Source: Uranotaenia lowii (Eukaryota > Arthropoda > Insecta > Diptera > Culicidae). From it: a DNA stretch of 64,000 nucleotides. Below the pieces are notes generated by a model that had not been told where the DNA came from, searched no databases, and was given only the letters and a program-made list of their open reading frames with translations. Shown in pieces: positions 42,974 to 55,160 of the stretch; position 1 is the first letter of the stretch, and the number at the start of each line of letters is the position of its first letter. The DNA is taken from positions 68,823,272 through 68,887,271 of the forward strand of contig NC_073692.1 in the NCBI RefSeq assembly GCF_029784155.1, given 5' to 3'. The translations under genes were made by a program, and so were the position numbers.

Positions 42974-44695
42974 ACCATATGTTTGCATCATCCTGGAAGA
43001 CAATTTTGTTTGTTTATTAAGAAAAAGTTTGCCTTCCTACCAGTGGAGAAAACGCTCATAGTAAATCATCAAAATTTATTTATTGAAAAGACTTATACAT
43101 AAGTTTCTCAACATTTGCACAAAAAACACTGACACGGACACTTGACAGGGATCAAGTAATGTCCAAATAGCTGGGATCCGTTATCACGTCGCGGTTCCGG
43201 AAATATTTACCTTAATAAGTCAGGGCCCATCGATCGTTGGTGCAAAGAATACACTATGATTGCCTTTAAGAAGATAGAAGGTGCATTGAAGTTTCGTTCT
43301 AATCTTTTAGCCCTTCAGAAGGAAATAAAAGTTTCTGAGAAACTTTTACGTAATATGAGTACCTTGAAGACCTGGAAGAAAAATGTAAACAAAAACACAA
43401 ATCAGATATTGGTCTTATTGGCGATAAGCGCGCTCGTAGTCCCGGTATACGGTTTCTCATGTGTTAAACAGAGAAAGCGCTCCCAAAAAGTCAAAATAAA
43501 ATTTTAAATTGTTTGGATTATTATGAACAATTATTCTGAAGTGAAACATAAAAAAAAATCCTTTTTTTTTTTAATGATAAACAAGTAGCACAGTTCTTAA
43601 GTCAAACAGTCAAATCGTACGAAGTAAGAACTCAGATAAACCATTTGAGATAGATTTCCTACTGGATAAGCATTTTGAATACAAGGCTTTACAAAAAGAA
43701 ATCATGATCAAAGTGTAGATGCTCGAAATCGGACAAGAGCCAATTGTCAAAATTGCTGCCTTCGCTTGAAAGTCCCCTCCCACTATTCCGAGGAGCAATT
43801 CCAAACAAACCGAAATAACGCTGCACCATATCGTAAGCCTCGAAAACCGTCTTTAATGGTAATGATGATGTTATTTGATTCGTTATTGCACATAACGCAC
43901 CATTAATTCCCAACTAGGCAGCAACGCGCTCAATTCACAAAACGTTCTAAATATACGAACACGCAATTGTTGGTTCAACCAAGACCAAGTGTCGTTGAAT
44001 GTCGGAAGAAAAGTTTACGGGAAAATTCCACCGGGTTCGTTCCTTTTTTTGCTTTTGAATATGACGATTCCCCAGATGGAAAACCGGCCTCGCAGCTGCT
44101 TTGCAATTAATTCTTGATCCCACCGACCGAGTTCGATCCATGATGATAATTATCGTTATTGAATGGAAAGATTTTTCCTTTGCGTTCGGTATCGGATTTT
44201 TGTTTTTTTTTTCCACTATACACCAACAACTAGCGATCGATGAGTTTTCCGCGGTGAGGTGAAAATTGAAGCTCAATCACCTCGAGATGACATTTCCCCG
44301 AGTTAGTAAAGCAATTCAGCAGCATCAGGCGCATGATGACAGGAAGTTAATCAATGGCTGCGGTGCCGAAAATCACGTACTTGTACCGGCCGAAGGAAAA
44401 CACCGCGAGTATAATTAGGGCTATCAATCTCGCGATGCAGCCAGTGAGTTGTGCTGATGTTTCTGAATAGAGGTGAGGTGAGTGAATTGGTTTGTATGAC
44501 AGTGAATTGGAAGATAGGAAGATTTATGCATTTCTGGACGCTGCCTGGATTGTGTTTCGGTCGGCGCTGGATTTCGAACCGAGCCGGGTAACAGATGTGA
44601 GTTTTGATGTTTTCGGTTGGTTTTGCATTTCGGCACGAATTGCTCCCGGAAGGGAAATTAATTGCTTTTAAAAATAAATATCAAAACAAACTTCC
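42974..44695. other. Unassigned DNA, partly single-copy-looking
   Basis: 43256-43507 (+) is an 83-codon frame. Its last 50 codons from ATG 43354 include a hydrophobic run (ILVLLAISALVVPVYGF), so a short membrane or signal-anchor peptide is conceivable. Nothing else supports it. 43900-44640 is GC-richer with no element ends and no convincing frame; it may be host regulatory DNA. Confidence 0.25.
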
Positions 44696-45420
44696 ACAGC
44701 TGCCCTTATTAAAAAGAAAGCATTGGAATCAGAAAATCCTATTAATTTAAAATTGTGCTAAGATAATATTTTTGAAAACTTAATTTTAAATACGGAGGGA
44801 AAAATAACAAGAAGAAATTTCTAACATACAATCATTTGACAACAAAACAACAAACTCGAAACTATTTTTTTATTTTAGAAATTTTTGAAATTTTTGTCAT
44901 TTTTGCCATTTTTGTCATTTTTGTCATTTTTGTTATTTTTGTCATTTTTGTCATTTTTGTCATTTTTGTCATTTTTGTCATTTTTGTCATTTTTGTCATT
45001 TTTGTCATTTTTGTCATTTTTGTCATTTTTGTCATTTTTGTCATTTTTGTCATTTTTGTCATTTTTGTCATTTTTGTCATTTTTGTCATTTTTGTCATTT
45101 TTGTCATTTTTGTCATTTTTGACATTTTTGTCATTTTTGTCATTTTTGTCATTTTTGTCATTTTTGTCATTTTTGTCATTTTTGTCATTTTTGTCATTTT
45201 TGTCATTTTTGTCATTTTTGTCATTTTTGTCATTTTTGTCATTTTTGTCATTTTTATCATTTTTGTCATTTTTGTCATTTTTGTCATTTTTGTCATTTTT
45301 GTCATTTTTGTCATTTTTGTCATTTTTGTCATTTTTGTCATTTTTGTCATTTTTGTCATTTTTGTCATTTTTGTCATTTTTGTCATTTTTGTCATTTTTG
45401 TCATTTTTGTCATTTTTGTC
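44696..45420 (+). repeat. 725-bp tandem duplication, first copy (flank plus minisatellite)
   Basis: 44696-44884 (ACAGCTGCCCTTATTAAAAA ... TTTTATTTTAG) is repeated without visible change at 45421-45609. The array 44885-45420 is (ATTTTTGTC)n. Rare variants GCC (about 44906), GTT (about 44932), GACA (45121) and ATC (45256) recur in the second copy: the first two at offset 725, the last two at offset 716. One 9-bp unit was therefore gained or lost between the copies. Confidence 0.95.
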
Positions 45421-47745
45421 ACAGCTGCCCTTATTAAAAAGAAAGCATTGGAATCAGAAAATCCTATTAATTTAAAATTGTGCTAAGATAATATTTTTGA
45501 AAACTTAATTTTAAATACGGAGGGAAAAATAACAAGAAGAAATTTCTAACATACAATCATTTGACAACAAAACAACAAACTCGAAACTATTTTTTTATTT
45601 TAGAAATTTTTGAAATTTTTGTCATTTTTGCCATTTTTGTCATTTTTGTCATTTTTGTTATTTTTGTCATTTTTGTCATTTTTGTCATTTTTGTCATTTT
45701 TGTCATTTTTGTCATTTTTGTCATTTTTGTCATTTTTGTCATTTTTGTCATTTTTGTCATTTTTGTCATTTTTGTCATTTTTGTCATTTTTGTCATTTTT
45801 GTCATTTTTGTCATTTTTGTCATTTTTGTCATTTTTGACATTTTTGTCATTTTTGTCATTTTTGTCATTTTTGTCATTTTTGTCATTTTTGTCATTTTTG
45901 TCATTTTTGTCATTTTTGTCATTTTTGTCATTTTTGTCATTTTTGTCATTTTTGTCATTTTTGTCATTTTTATCATTTTTGTCATTTTTGTCATTTTTGT
46001 CATTTTTGTCATTTTTGTCATTTTTGTCATTTTTGTCATTTTTGTCATTTTTGTCATTTTTGTCATTTTTGTCATTTTTGTCATTTTTGTCATTTTTGTC
46101 ATTTTTGTCATTTTTGTCATTTTTGTCATTTTTGTCATTTTTGTCATTTTTGTCATTTTTGTCATTTTTGTCATTTTTGTCATTTTTGTCATTTTTGTCA
46201 TTTTTGTCATTTTTGTCATTTTTGTCATTTTTGTCATTTTTGTCATTTTTGTCATTTTTGTCATTTTTGTCATTTTTGTCATTTTTGTCATTTTTGTCAT
46301 TTTTGTCATTTTTGTCATTTTTGTCATTTTTGTCATTTTTGTCTTTTTTGTCATTTTTGTCATTTTTGTCATTTTTTGACATTTTTGTCATTTTTGTCAT
46401 TTTTGTCATTTTTGTCATTTTTGTCATTTTTGTCATTTTTGTCATTTTTGTCATTTTTGTCATTTTTGTCATTTTTGTCATTTTTGTCATTTTTGTCATT
46501 TTTGTCATTTTTGTCATTTTTGTCATTTTTGTCATTTTTGTCATTTTTGTCATTTTTGTCATTTTTGTCATTTTTGTCATTTTTGTCATTTTTGTCATTT
46601 TTGTCATTTTTGTCATTTTTGTCATTTTTGTCATTTTTGTCATTTTTGTCATTTTTGTCATTTTTGTCATTTTTGTCATTTTTGTCATTTTTGTCATTTT
46701 TGTCATTTTTGTCATTTTTGTCATTTTTGTCATTTTTGTCATTTTTGTCATTTTTGTCATTTTTGTCATTTTTGTCATTTTTGTCATTTTTGTCATTTTT
46801 GTCATTTTTGTCATTTTTGTCATTTTTGTCATTTTTGTCATTTTTGTCATTTTTGTCATTTTTGTCATTTTTGTCATTTTTGTCATTTTTGTCATTTTTG
46901 TCATTTTTGTCATTTTTGTCATTTTTGTCATTTTTGTCATTTTTGTCATTTTTGTCATTTTTGTCATTTTTGTCATTTTTGTCATTTTTGTCATTTTTGT
47001 CATTTTTGTCATTTTTGTCATTTTTGTCATTTTTGTCATTTTTGTCATTTTTGTCATTTTTGTCATTTTTGTCATTTTTGTCATTTTTGTCTTTTTTGTC
47101 ATTTTTGTCATTTTTGTCATTTTTGTCATTTTTGTCATTTTTGTCATTTTTGTCATTTTTGTCATTTTTGTCATTTTTGTCATTTTTGTCATTTTTGTCA
47201 TTTTTGTCATTTTTGTCATTTTTGTCATTTTTGTCATTTTTGTCATTTTTGTCATTTTTGTCATTTTTGTCATTTTTGTCATTTTTGTCATTTTTGTCAT
47301 TTTTGTCATTTTTGTCATTTTTGTCATTTTTGTCATTTTTGTCATTTTTGTCATTTTTGTCATTTTTGTCATTTTTGTCATTTTTGTCATTTTTGTCATT
47401 TTTGCCATTTTTGTCATTTTTGCCATTTTTGTCATTTTTGTCATTTTTGTCATTTTTGTCATTTTTGTCATTTTTGTCATTTTTGTCATTTTTGTCATTT
47501 TTGTCATTTTTGTCATTTTTGTCATTTTTGTCATTTTTGTCATTTTTGTCATTTTTGTCATTTTTGTCATTTTTGTCATTTTTGTCATTTTTGTCATTTT
47601 TGTCATTTTTGTCATTTTTGTCATTTTTGTCATTTTTGTCATTTTTGTCATTTTTGTCGTTTTTGTCATTTTTGTCATTTTTGTCGTTTTTGTCATTTTT
47701 GTCGTTTTTGTCATTTTTGTCATTTTTGTCATTTCAGTCAGTTTT
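45421..47745 (+). repeat. Second copy of the 725-bp unit, with extended (TTTTTGTCA)n array up to the gap
   Basis: After the repeated flank (45421-45609) the array runs about 2.1 kb to the gap at 47746. It is almost pure TTTTTGTCA with rare changes (GTCTTTTTTG at about 46343 and 47091, one extra T at about 46375 that shifts frame, GCC near 47404 and 47422, GTCGTT units from about 47658). Frames of up to several hundred codons (SFL, IFV, TKM and NDK repeats) are artefacts. Confidence 0.95.
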
Positions 47746-48245
47746 NNNNNNNNNNNNNNNNNNNNNNNNNNNNNNNNNNNNNNNNNNNNNNNNNNNNNNN
47801 NNNNNNNNNNNNNNNNNNNNNNNNNNNNNNNNNNNNNNNNNNNNNNNNNNNNNNNNNNNNNNNNNNNNNNNNNNNNNNNNNNNNNNNNNNNNNNNNNNNN
47901 NNNNNNNNNNNNNNNNNNNNNNNNNNNNNNNNNNNNNNNNNNNNNNNNNNNNNNNNNNNNNNNNNNNNNNNNNNNNNNNNNNNNNNNNNNNNNNNNNNNN
48001 NNNNNNNNNNNNNNNNNNNNNNNNNNNNNNNNNNNNNNNNNNNNNNNNNNNNNNNNNNNNNNNNNNNNNNNNNNNNNNNNNNNNNNNNNNNNNNNNNNNN
48101 NNNNNNNNNNNNNNNNNNNNNNNNNNNNNNNNNNNNNNNNNNNNNNNNNNNNNNNNNNNNNNNNNNNNNNNNNNNNNNNNNNNNNNNNNNNNNNNNNNNN
48201 NNNNNNNNNNNNNNNNNNNNNNNNNNNNNNNNNNNNNNNNNNNNN
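47746..48245. other. Assembly gap (500 N) at the end of a minisatellite
   Basis: Exactly 500 Ns directly after the array, so the array end and true array length are unknown. Confidence 0.99.
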
Positions 48246-49078
48246 CAGGACATTCGACAGTTCAATTTAGCCGAGTATTTCTATAGTGTTGTTTTCATAG
48301 TGCCGATCCAGGTCCAAGAAGAAATCGAAGACTGAAAAAATTGCCGATCGAGTGTGCAGCGGAAAAAATTGTGCAGGTTAGTGCAAGTGTTATTGTAGCT
48401 ATTTTTATTGTAGTTCTAACGGATCATTATGATTTTGTAGCCCCATCGACTTCGACTCGCAGTGAATTGCGAAAAAATGCTGCGTGCCAGCTTCCATTAA
48501 GTCGATTGATGACTTGTCCCTCCGGATCTATCTGCCTTATTGCCCCAGGAACCAACCGCCACCCCAATAACCTTCCCAGACAAGAAGCCCCAACTTGTGC
48601 CCCAGACAAGAAGTTGGATCAGTGCATATTTGGTGCTCATTATGGCTGCTGTTTTCGCTAATTGTCGAACGCTTCCATCTTCCGGAATAGTCAGGTGCAG
48701 GTCAAGCCCGAATTGCATCTGATTCTTTGAAAAATTTGTTATGCTCAGTGCTATTTTTTTCCATTCCTATTTACAGATTCTCTCCTCACATCGATCGCGA
48801 GAAGTTTTTGTCGGCGGGCCTATCCAAGCAGCTTAAAAAAAGAAAAAGTATGATGTGTATCTGCAGGAATTCGTCGTCGTGAGAGCAAACGGAATTGTGG
48901 TGGTCGTGAATCCAATCAGTATCATGAAACTAAATTTGGACAAGGATCTGGGATTGTTTCGCGGTCGGCAAATAGGCTTCTCTCTTCGTGGCGGGGGAAA
49001 ATTCCCCGAGGAACATGTTCCTGCTATTGCCATGATATCCGTGTTTTCGAATTCCCTCCCGTGTTTTAAAGTTCTTGG
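48246..49078 (+). CDS. Hypothetical spliced gene fragment, frame break, 5' and 3' incomplete
   Basis: No family recognised. Splice signals support three exons after the gap. An untranslated-looking exon ends ...TTGTGCAG before GTTAGT (about 48376). A 64-bp intron follows to ATTTTGTAG (about 48439). The second exon runs to ...GGAATAGTCAG, then GTGCAG and an intron to TTTACAG (about 48776). The third exon runs to ...AAAGTTCTTGG before GTAAGT (49079). Across the second junction the frame reads ...SWISAYLVLIMAAVFANC...SSGIVR|FSPHIDREKFLSAGLSKQLKK, with a hydrophobic segment near the start. In an A-run (about 48835-48845) the frame must shift to continue as KYDVYLQEFVVVRANG and KLNLDKDLGLFRGRQIGFSL. 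The shift means a sequencing or assembly slip, or a pseudogene. The next exon is not found; MITE-like DNA follows. Confidence 0.35.
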
Positions 49079-49669
49079 GTAAGTTTTTGTGTTTATAGTA
49101 TCAGATTTTAAGATAATAAATGTTTTTTTATTACGATCTAATTGTTTTAATATTTGACATGAAAATCCGCCTGAAATTGGTACGCTATTGCGTTGCCAAA
49201 TGTAAATAAAAAATTAATAGGAAATTTTTTCCGAAATTCAGTGATTTTAAAATTTACATAACTTTTAAATTACACGTCGGCAAAAGTTAAAAGGCCTGTA
49301 ATATTCAACGCAAACTTAAAATTCCATGGTTTTAAAATTTACATCACCTGTATATTAAACGTCTGTAAAAGTTTACAGGCGTGTAATATTCAAAACGCAC
49401 GGAAAATTCCGTCATATATGATGCTTCTTTTTATTTACATCATACATGATGTAATTTCACAGATTTTTTTGGTAGTGTGTAAAGCAGCTTTTTTTCCCAA
49501 ATGATGTAATATTTCAAATAACGGCAAACATATTTGAGCAACCAAAATTCTGGCTTTCAATGAAAGTCTTGATGTGTCTATTTAGTTGATTTAAACCACT
49601 AGCAAATGCCGAAAAAAGAATTTAATTAATATGTCTCTATTTTGCACATTAAACTGTGAATCACAAGAA
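49079..49669. other. MITE-like AT-rich DNA
   Basis: 49240-49410 repeats 'TTACAGGCCTGTAATATTCAA'-type phrases, also seen near 13460. 49415-49455 has CATATATGATGC / CATACATGATGTAA. No coding. Confidence 0.4.
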
Positions 49670-50275
49670 ACCTTGAAGGGGCAAAAGTACGAACTGCAAA
49701 TGGGGCAAAAGTACGAATGATATACAGGGTCAACTGAAGTAAATCTGAACGGAAAGTTCAAACATCTTTCTAAAATTCACTGGAAACATCAGCGCATATT
49801 TTTGTTTCTACATAGACTTGCTCGCGCGAAAAATTGCTCAAATACGATGAGAACTGGATTTCGTAAACCTGTTGAATATGGACAATTAGTGAAGAACTCC
49901 AAATCCGCGCAGATTGTTCGCCCATGTGTAGGATTTGTATCAGAAGCGCAAAGTAAGCAGAAGTAAGCAAAGATTGATATTAAGTAATTTTCCTCTCGAC
50001 TTCATGCTAAATTATGGAATTCGGAATGGTCGTACTTTTACCCCACATCATTCGAACTTTTGCCCCAGAGGTGGGGTAAGAGTACGTTTCGATAGCAGTT
50101 TGGCACTTTCACTACTACTATCGAATGCGTTGATCGATTATCTTCGTAATTTTTTAGACGAGAGATTAAAGTCTAAAGAATCCAATGCTGTTCTTGGTTT
50201 TTTAGAAAAACAACTGCAAAATTTTCTAAAAATAGGATAGCACTAAGGTCGTACTTTTACCCCACCATACTCTAT
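49670..50275. mobile_element. Candidate MITE with GGGGCAAAAGTACGA termini
   Basis: The left end has GGGGCAAAAGTACGAACTG and again TGGGGCAAAAGTACGAATG. The right end has the inverted form TCGTACTTTTACCCCACC. Further copies of the phrase lie inside (about 50028-50090). A 101-codon open frame in the middle (49935-50240) has no recognised motif. The TSD was not resolved. Confidence 0.5.
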
Positions 50276-51126
50276 ATAGTTTTCAGACTCCTATCAATTG
50301 GAATATGGGAGAAAATGAGTGCTATCCTTAATATGCGCATATAGCCCGCCTCTCCCCTATATACGGACGATTTGAAAGAGAAATTGGCCTCAGCAACCAT
50401 AACTCCGAAGTTTGCTGGTGGCCTCACCAGTGATGCTAGATCTGCTAAGTCCTTTACTAAAATCAGCATTTGCTTGCTTTAAACTTATTATATTTTTTCA
50501 CTACGGGGCTAGATTGACATCTTTTGCTTATGAGTTTTTAAGGTGAATTCAAAACATCTGCTTGGTAGATAAAAAAAACCGGAAAGTTGCTAATTCTCTG
50601 TTCCCAAGAAAAGGTTTTCTCAATAACAAATGCAATCAAAATTATAAAACCAGTTGAAAAGTTCAAAAAATCACGAAGCCATTTATGGAGAAAGATAAGT
50701 ACCCTCTCATCGAAAAAGTTCTAGTATCCTTTTAAAATGGTACGAGGTAAGATATTGAAAATGTGCAACTTTTTTATTATATTTCAACAATCAAAATAGC
50801 TTAACTCTATTAAAGGGGATTGGTGGGGGGTTGGACAGGGCAACGAACGATTCGAAAACTAATATACAATGGATTGCGGGTTCAAGCCAGCCGGAGTATC
50901 TCGGCAAATTAAGAATCATGACTAGGTAACTCAAGTACCTTTTCAGAATTCTTTATTTGTTTCGAACAGTTGGAAGTGAGTAAGATGAGTCAAACCTGTC
51001 CCAAGCCAGTGGTAACGGACCCCTTGGTTGTGCTGCAATTGTTGTTTGTGAGTTAAGCATGAACAATATTTGAATGTGTGATCGAGACTTCCCGTACCGC
51101 CTCGGGTCGAAAGACCTATCAGCCAC
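50276..51126. other. No feature recognised
   Basis: Mixed AT-rich DNA. Short frames lack motifs and support. Confidence 0.4.
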
Positions 51127-53550
51127 TGCACAGTGGTGCAGAACATCAATCTAGCTGTACGAAATTAATAGCGCCCAGGGATGAAGAGGTAGACATTTGA
51201 TGTCTTCAGCAACATTGTTCAGTTTTACAAGAAGCATATTCTAGTATTAAAAATTTTGCCGAGGGGTCCACCGATAGCGAAATAAAAATGCTAACTTTTT
51301 TGTTTTTCAAATTAGGGCTTTAATGTCTTCGACAAAGTTGTTTATCTGATCAAAATACATAAGTTTGTTGAATATGTCAAAGTCCTATCACATCACCCTC
51401 AGGAGTTACAGTCAAAGTAAAAAAAATCTATTGAAAAAACAGTTTTTTGAACCTGACACGTTGTAGGTTGGATAAAATAGTTCGCTGTCTTTGAAACAAA
51501 GTTGTAACAAGCCACGATCTACAATTGTCTCATACATTATGATGGGTTTAGAAGTTGCTGAAGCTCTATAGAAAGCATTTAGTGTATTTTATTGGCAATT
51601 TTGGAAGGCTCGTCCATCGAAAAGTGCACATTTTCGCAACACCCCCTTTTTTGTGATTATTTTTGATGATAAGCGGAACCATTTCCATTAGAAATTTGTG
51701 CGGAAATCGGTGGAACTAGTAGAGATTTGAATGAGTGAAAATACGCATTTTATGAAAAAGTTACCTATTTTACTTATAGAAAAAAAAACGTTAAGACATT
51801 TAATTGATTAATAAAGTGTTGAAGTTTTCTTTTATATAGTTGGATTGATTAGAAGACATTGAAATTCGAATTTTTAAATCATTTAAACCTAAAAAAACAA
51901 ATGGAATTTATCTGTTAAATTTGGTAGAGTACTATATTAGTATTTGATATTATTTAAATGAATAATAGAATTTTGTCATTACAATATAACTGCTTCAACT
52001 GGTTCCAAGTAACTGTATCCAAGTAACCAATCTTACAAGCAATTCGCTTTTGTCTTTTCGTTGAGTCATAAATTTGAATTGAATTTAAATGCTTTTTAAG
52101 GGGGGGTAGGGTCTAATACTTTCAAAAAATCGATTTTTTTATTTTTTTATTTTCTTATTGTAAAACATATCAAGAATGTTGTGTCAAATTTTCAAGTCAA
52201 TTGAAGCAAAACTGTAGAAATTATAGGCCTTTATCTCCTCCTTTCTAATACTGCAAGAAAGCAAGAGCAGAAACTTCAAACGCGTTTTTCTCGAAAGCAC
52301 ATTTTTAAAGTCCGTGGACATCGTCATTTGAAAACTACTTATCCGATTCTTTTCAAATTTGGAGCATATTTTCTACATATAAAATACCAGACCCCAACGT
52401 TTTCTTTTTTTGTTTTTTTACTTTGGGGAGATTTTACAGATAAAAAATGGCGGATTTTTTCGTGAAAAATCGTAGTTTTTACTTCAAACAGCCACAAAAA
52501 TTTCATAAAAAATTTTTTAAGTTAAATAAGAACGTTGGGGTCCAGAAAAACATCTATTAAAAATATTTTGCTCTGATTTTTTCACTTCAGATGATTCTGT
52601 GCTAAGATACAGTGTCCACCGCAAATCCTGTTTTCTAAAAGGCATCCTCGAAATAGCTCCGTCACCGGCTCATTTTTCAATATTCTTTTTACGAAAAAAT
52701 TATTAAATGTTCTTTTAACAATGCTTTGTATAATGCAAAAAATTGAATACATTTGTTTGAACGATAGCTCTAGAAAAAAATCGTGAAAGTGGTGTTTTTT
52801 TTACCCTTTAGACCCTACCCCCCCCTTAATAAAACAAAATATATTAAAGAAAACTGCAACATTTTATTAATCAATTAAATGTTTTAACGTTTTTTTCTAT
52901 AAGTAAAATAGGTAACTTTTTCATAAAATGCGTATTTTCAATCATTCAAATCTCTACTAGTTCCACCGATTTCCGCACTAATTTTTATTGAAAATCGTTC
53001 CGCTTATCATCAAAAATAATCACAAAAAAGGGGGTGTTGCGAAAATGTGCACTTTTCGATGGACGAGCCTTCCAAAATTGCCAATAAAATACACTAAATG
53101 CTTTCTATAGAGCTTCAGCAACTTCTAAACCCATCATAATGTATGAGACAAATGTAGATCGTGGCTTGTTACAACTTTGTTTCAAAGACAGCGAACTATT
53201 TTATCCAACCTACAACGTGTCAGGTTCAAAAAACTGTTTTTTCAATAGATTTTTTTTTACTTTGACTGTAACTCCTGAGGGTGATGTGATAGGACTTTGA
53301 CATATTCAACAAACTTATGTATTTTGATCAGATAAACAACTTTGTCGAAGACATTAAAGCCCTAATTTGAAAAACAAAAAAGTTAGCATTTTTATTTCGC
53401 TATCGGTGGACCCCTCGGCAAAATTTTTAATACTAGAATATGCTTCTTGTAAAACTGAACAATGTTGCTGAAGACATCAAATGTCTACCTCTTCATCCCT
53501 GGGCGCTATTAATTTCGTACAGCTAGATTGATGTTCTGCACCACTGTGCA
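51127..53550. mobile_element. Large foldback element, arms about 710 bp, with nested TTAA MITE
   Basis: 51127-51837 and 52840-53550 are reverse complements with only scattered differences (for example TGAAGAGGTAGACATTTGAT / its complement, CGAGGGGTCCACCGATAGCG / its complement). The outermost symmetric bases are TGCACAGTGGTGCAG. TGCA on each side could be part of the TIR or a 4-bp TSD. The middle holds about 260 bases of AT-rich DNA and a TTAA MITE at 52100-52825. Folded, the arms would give a very long hairpin. No transposase. Confidence 0.9.
52100..52825. mobile_element. TTAA-flanked MITE (copy 2), nested in the foldback element
   Basis: TTAA then GGGGGGGTAGGGTCTAA; ends TTAGACCCTACCCCCCCC then TTAA. 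Same family as 5864-6593 and in the same orientation. It lies inside the loop of the foldback element, against the right arm, so it inserted later. Confidence 0.85.
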
Positions 53551-54656
53551 CTGGTGGGTTCAACTACATACATACATACATAACAAATGTAATCAAAAAT
53601 ATAATCATTTTCTAAATATCAATACTCTTCGCACCCCTGAATATTAAGGTCTCCCAAAATTTCACAATGTCTGAAAATCTGGGAGCTCACCCTTCAAATG
53701 GTAGATTAGGATGTGTAGAACAAACTTTTGTATGGGGTCCACTTAAAAAAGTTATGTTTAGAGGTTCCCCAAACGCGATCTTTGAAAAAGTCCACTTTTT
53801 AAAGATTTGATTTTAATTGAATTGTGTGTCCAAAAATTTTCATGAAATTCATACAATTTATTTTTTCTTAATTTTTATTGGATTAAATACTAAACGTAAT
53901 AAAAAAAATTACCCAAAATTGTATCAAAATTTAAATTCAGCAAGCTATTTTCCAGAAACAAAGTTTTTTTTGTCCGAAACTTTTGTATTCAATTGGCCAA
54001 AATGTGTACCTTGTGTAATTTTGTTTTAATATCAAGATTAACATCAATATCATTAAATTTTGGTGCACTTAAACTTTGCTGAACAAAGTATGTTGTTTGT
54101 GTCATTGTGTGAAGAGCTTTTTACGGTTCAATCCTTATTAAAATTCAGAATTTAGGATATTTTTTATTCAATTTATCAAATTCTTCATAAATACCCACTT
54201 GAAAATAAAAAAAAATTTGCAACTTTACGCTTGGTAGGGAAACTAGGTTTAAAATGCTGGTATATTTCACTAATCAAAATTTTTTAACATTCCTGAAAAT
54301 GCCAGTTTTTTTTTCATTTACACTTTTATGCGTTCATAAACATTTGTGGACCTTCTAAGATTTTTATATCACGTAAATATGACGAAAAACGAAAAAAAAA
54401 ATATTTTAGGAGTTTTTCTTGAAATTTTTCAGCTTTTCTCGTTAGGAATTACAGCATCTAAAAGCAAAAAACACCTGTGCTCTGTTCAAATGATGGACAT
54501 GGGTCTATACATTCATAAAAAAAAACAAAAATTTCCCAATTCAATAATTATTTATATTATTTGAGCTATTTTAAGTAAAAATGTCGAGGTGGGGCAAAAC
54601 ACGCCTTCTCCGCATATCTTTGAGCATGTTTCATATTTGTTCAAATTTATGTATAA
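53551..54656. other. AT-rich DNA without features
   Basis: A (CATA)n run at about 53570. Short frames are AT-driven. No element ends found. Confidence 0.4.
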
Positions 54657-55160
54657 CTAGCTGACCCGGTGTGCTTTGCTACACCTTTCAAAATCAAATG
54701 ATATTTTCAAAAATCCCCTGTCCTTCCCTTCACCACCTGTTGAAAGGAGGTCGTGATCTTCAATAATCATACCCATTTTTTTTTCGATCCTCTTACATAT
54801 GTCAAATATAGTTCCATTGATTGATAAGTTTTTAAGCTTTACAACAAAATTTGTATGGAGCCTCCTTCTTTTTTCCCCTCTCTACACTGTGAAGCATAAG
54901 GGTCTATAACAATCTTAGAAACATATCTCGTAACCAAGTACCTTTCCATGCCATATTTATTTCCATTTGTCGGTTTCGTTTGCATAAATTGAGAACTTAT
55001 GCTAACATAATTGTATTGGGCTAACCTCCCTTCTCCTATGTACCTACTCACTGAAAGGAGGATGGTGTGTCAGAAAATCATCATACCAAAATGATTTTCC
55101 ATGTTAAGTTTTGTCCTTTTCTCGGATTTTATTAAAAAAAAAGTTCAATGTATGCCTTCT

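Noticed and set aside
26401..47745. CRISPR-like array
   Set aside because: Units are contiguous 9-mers with no spacers, in a eukaryotic genome.
44836..48286. Frames of several hundred residues (SFL, IFV, TKM and NDK repeats), some crossing the gap
   Set aside because: Same artefact from (TTTTTGTCA)n. The parts across 47746-48245 are Ns.
49935..50240. 101-codon frame within the GGGGCAAAAGTACGA element
   Set aside because: It overlaps repeated terminal motifs of the element and has no recognisable domain.
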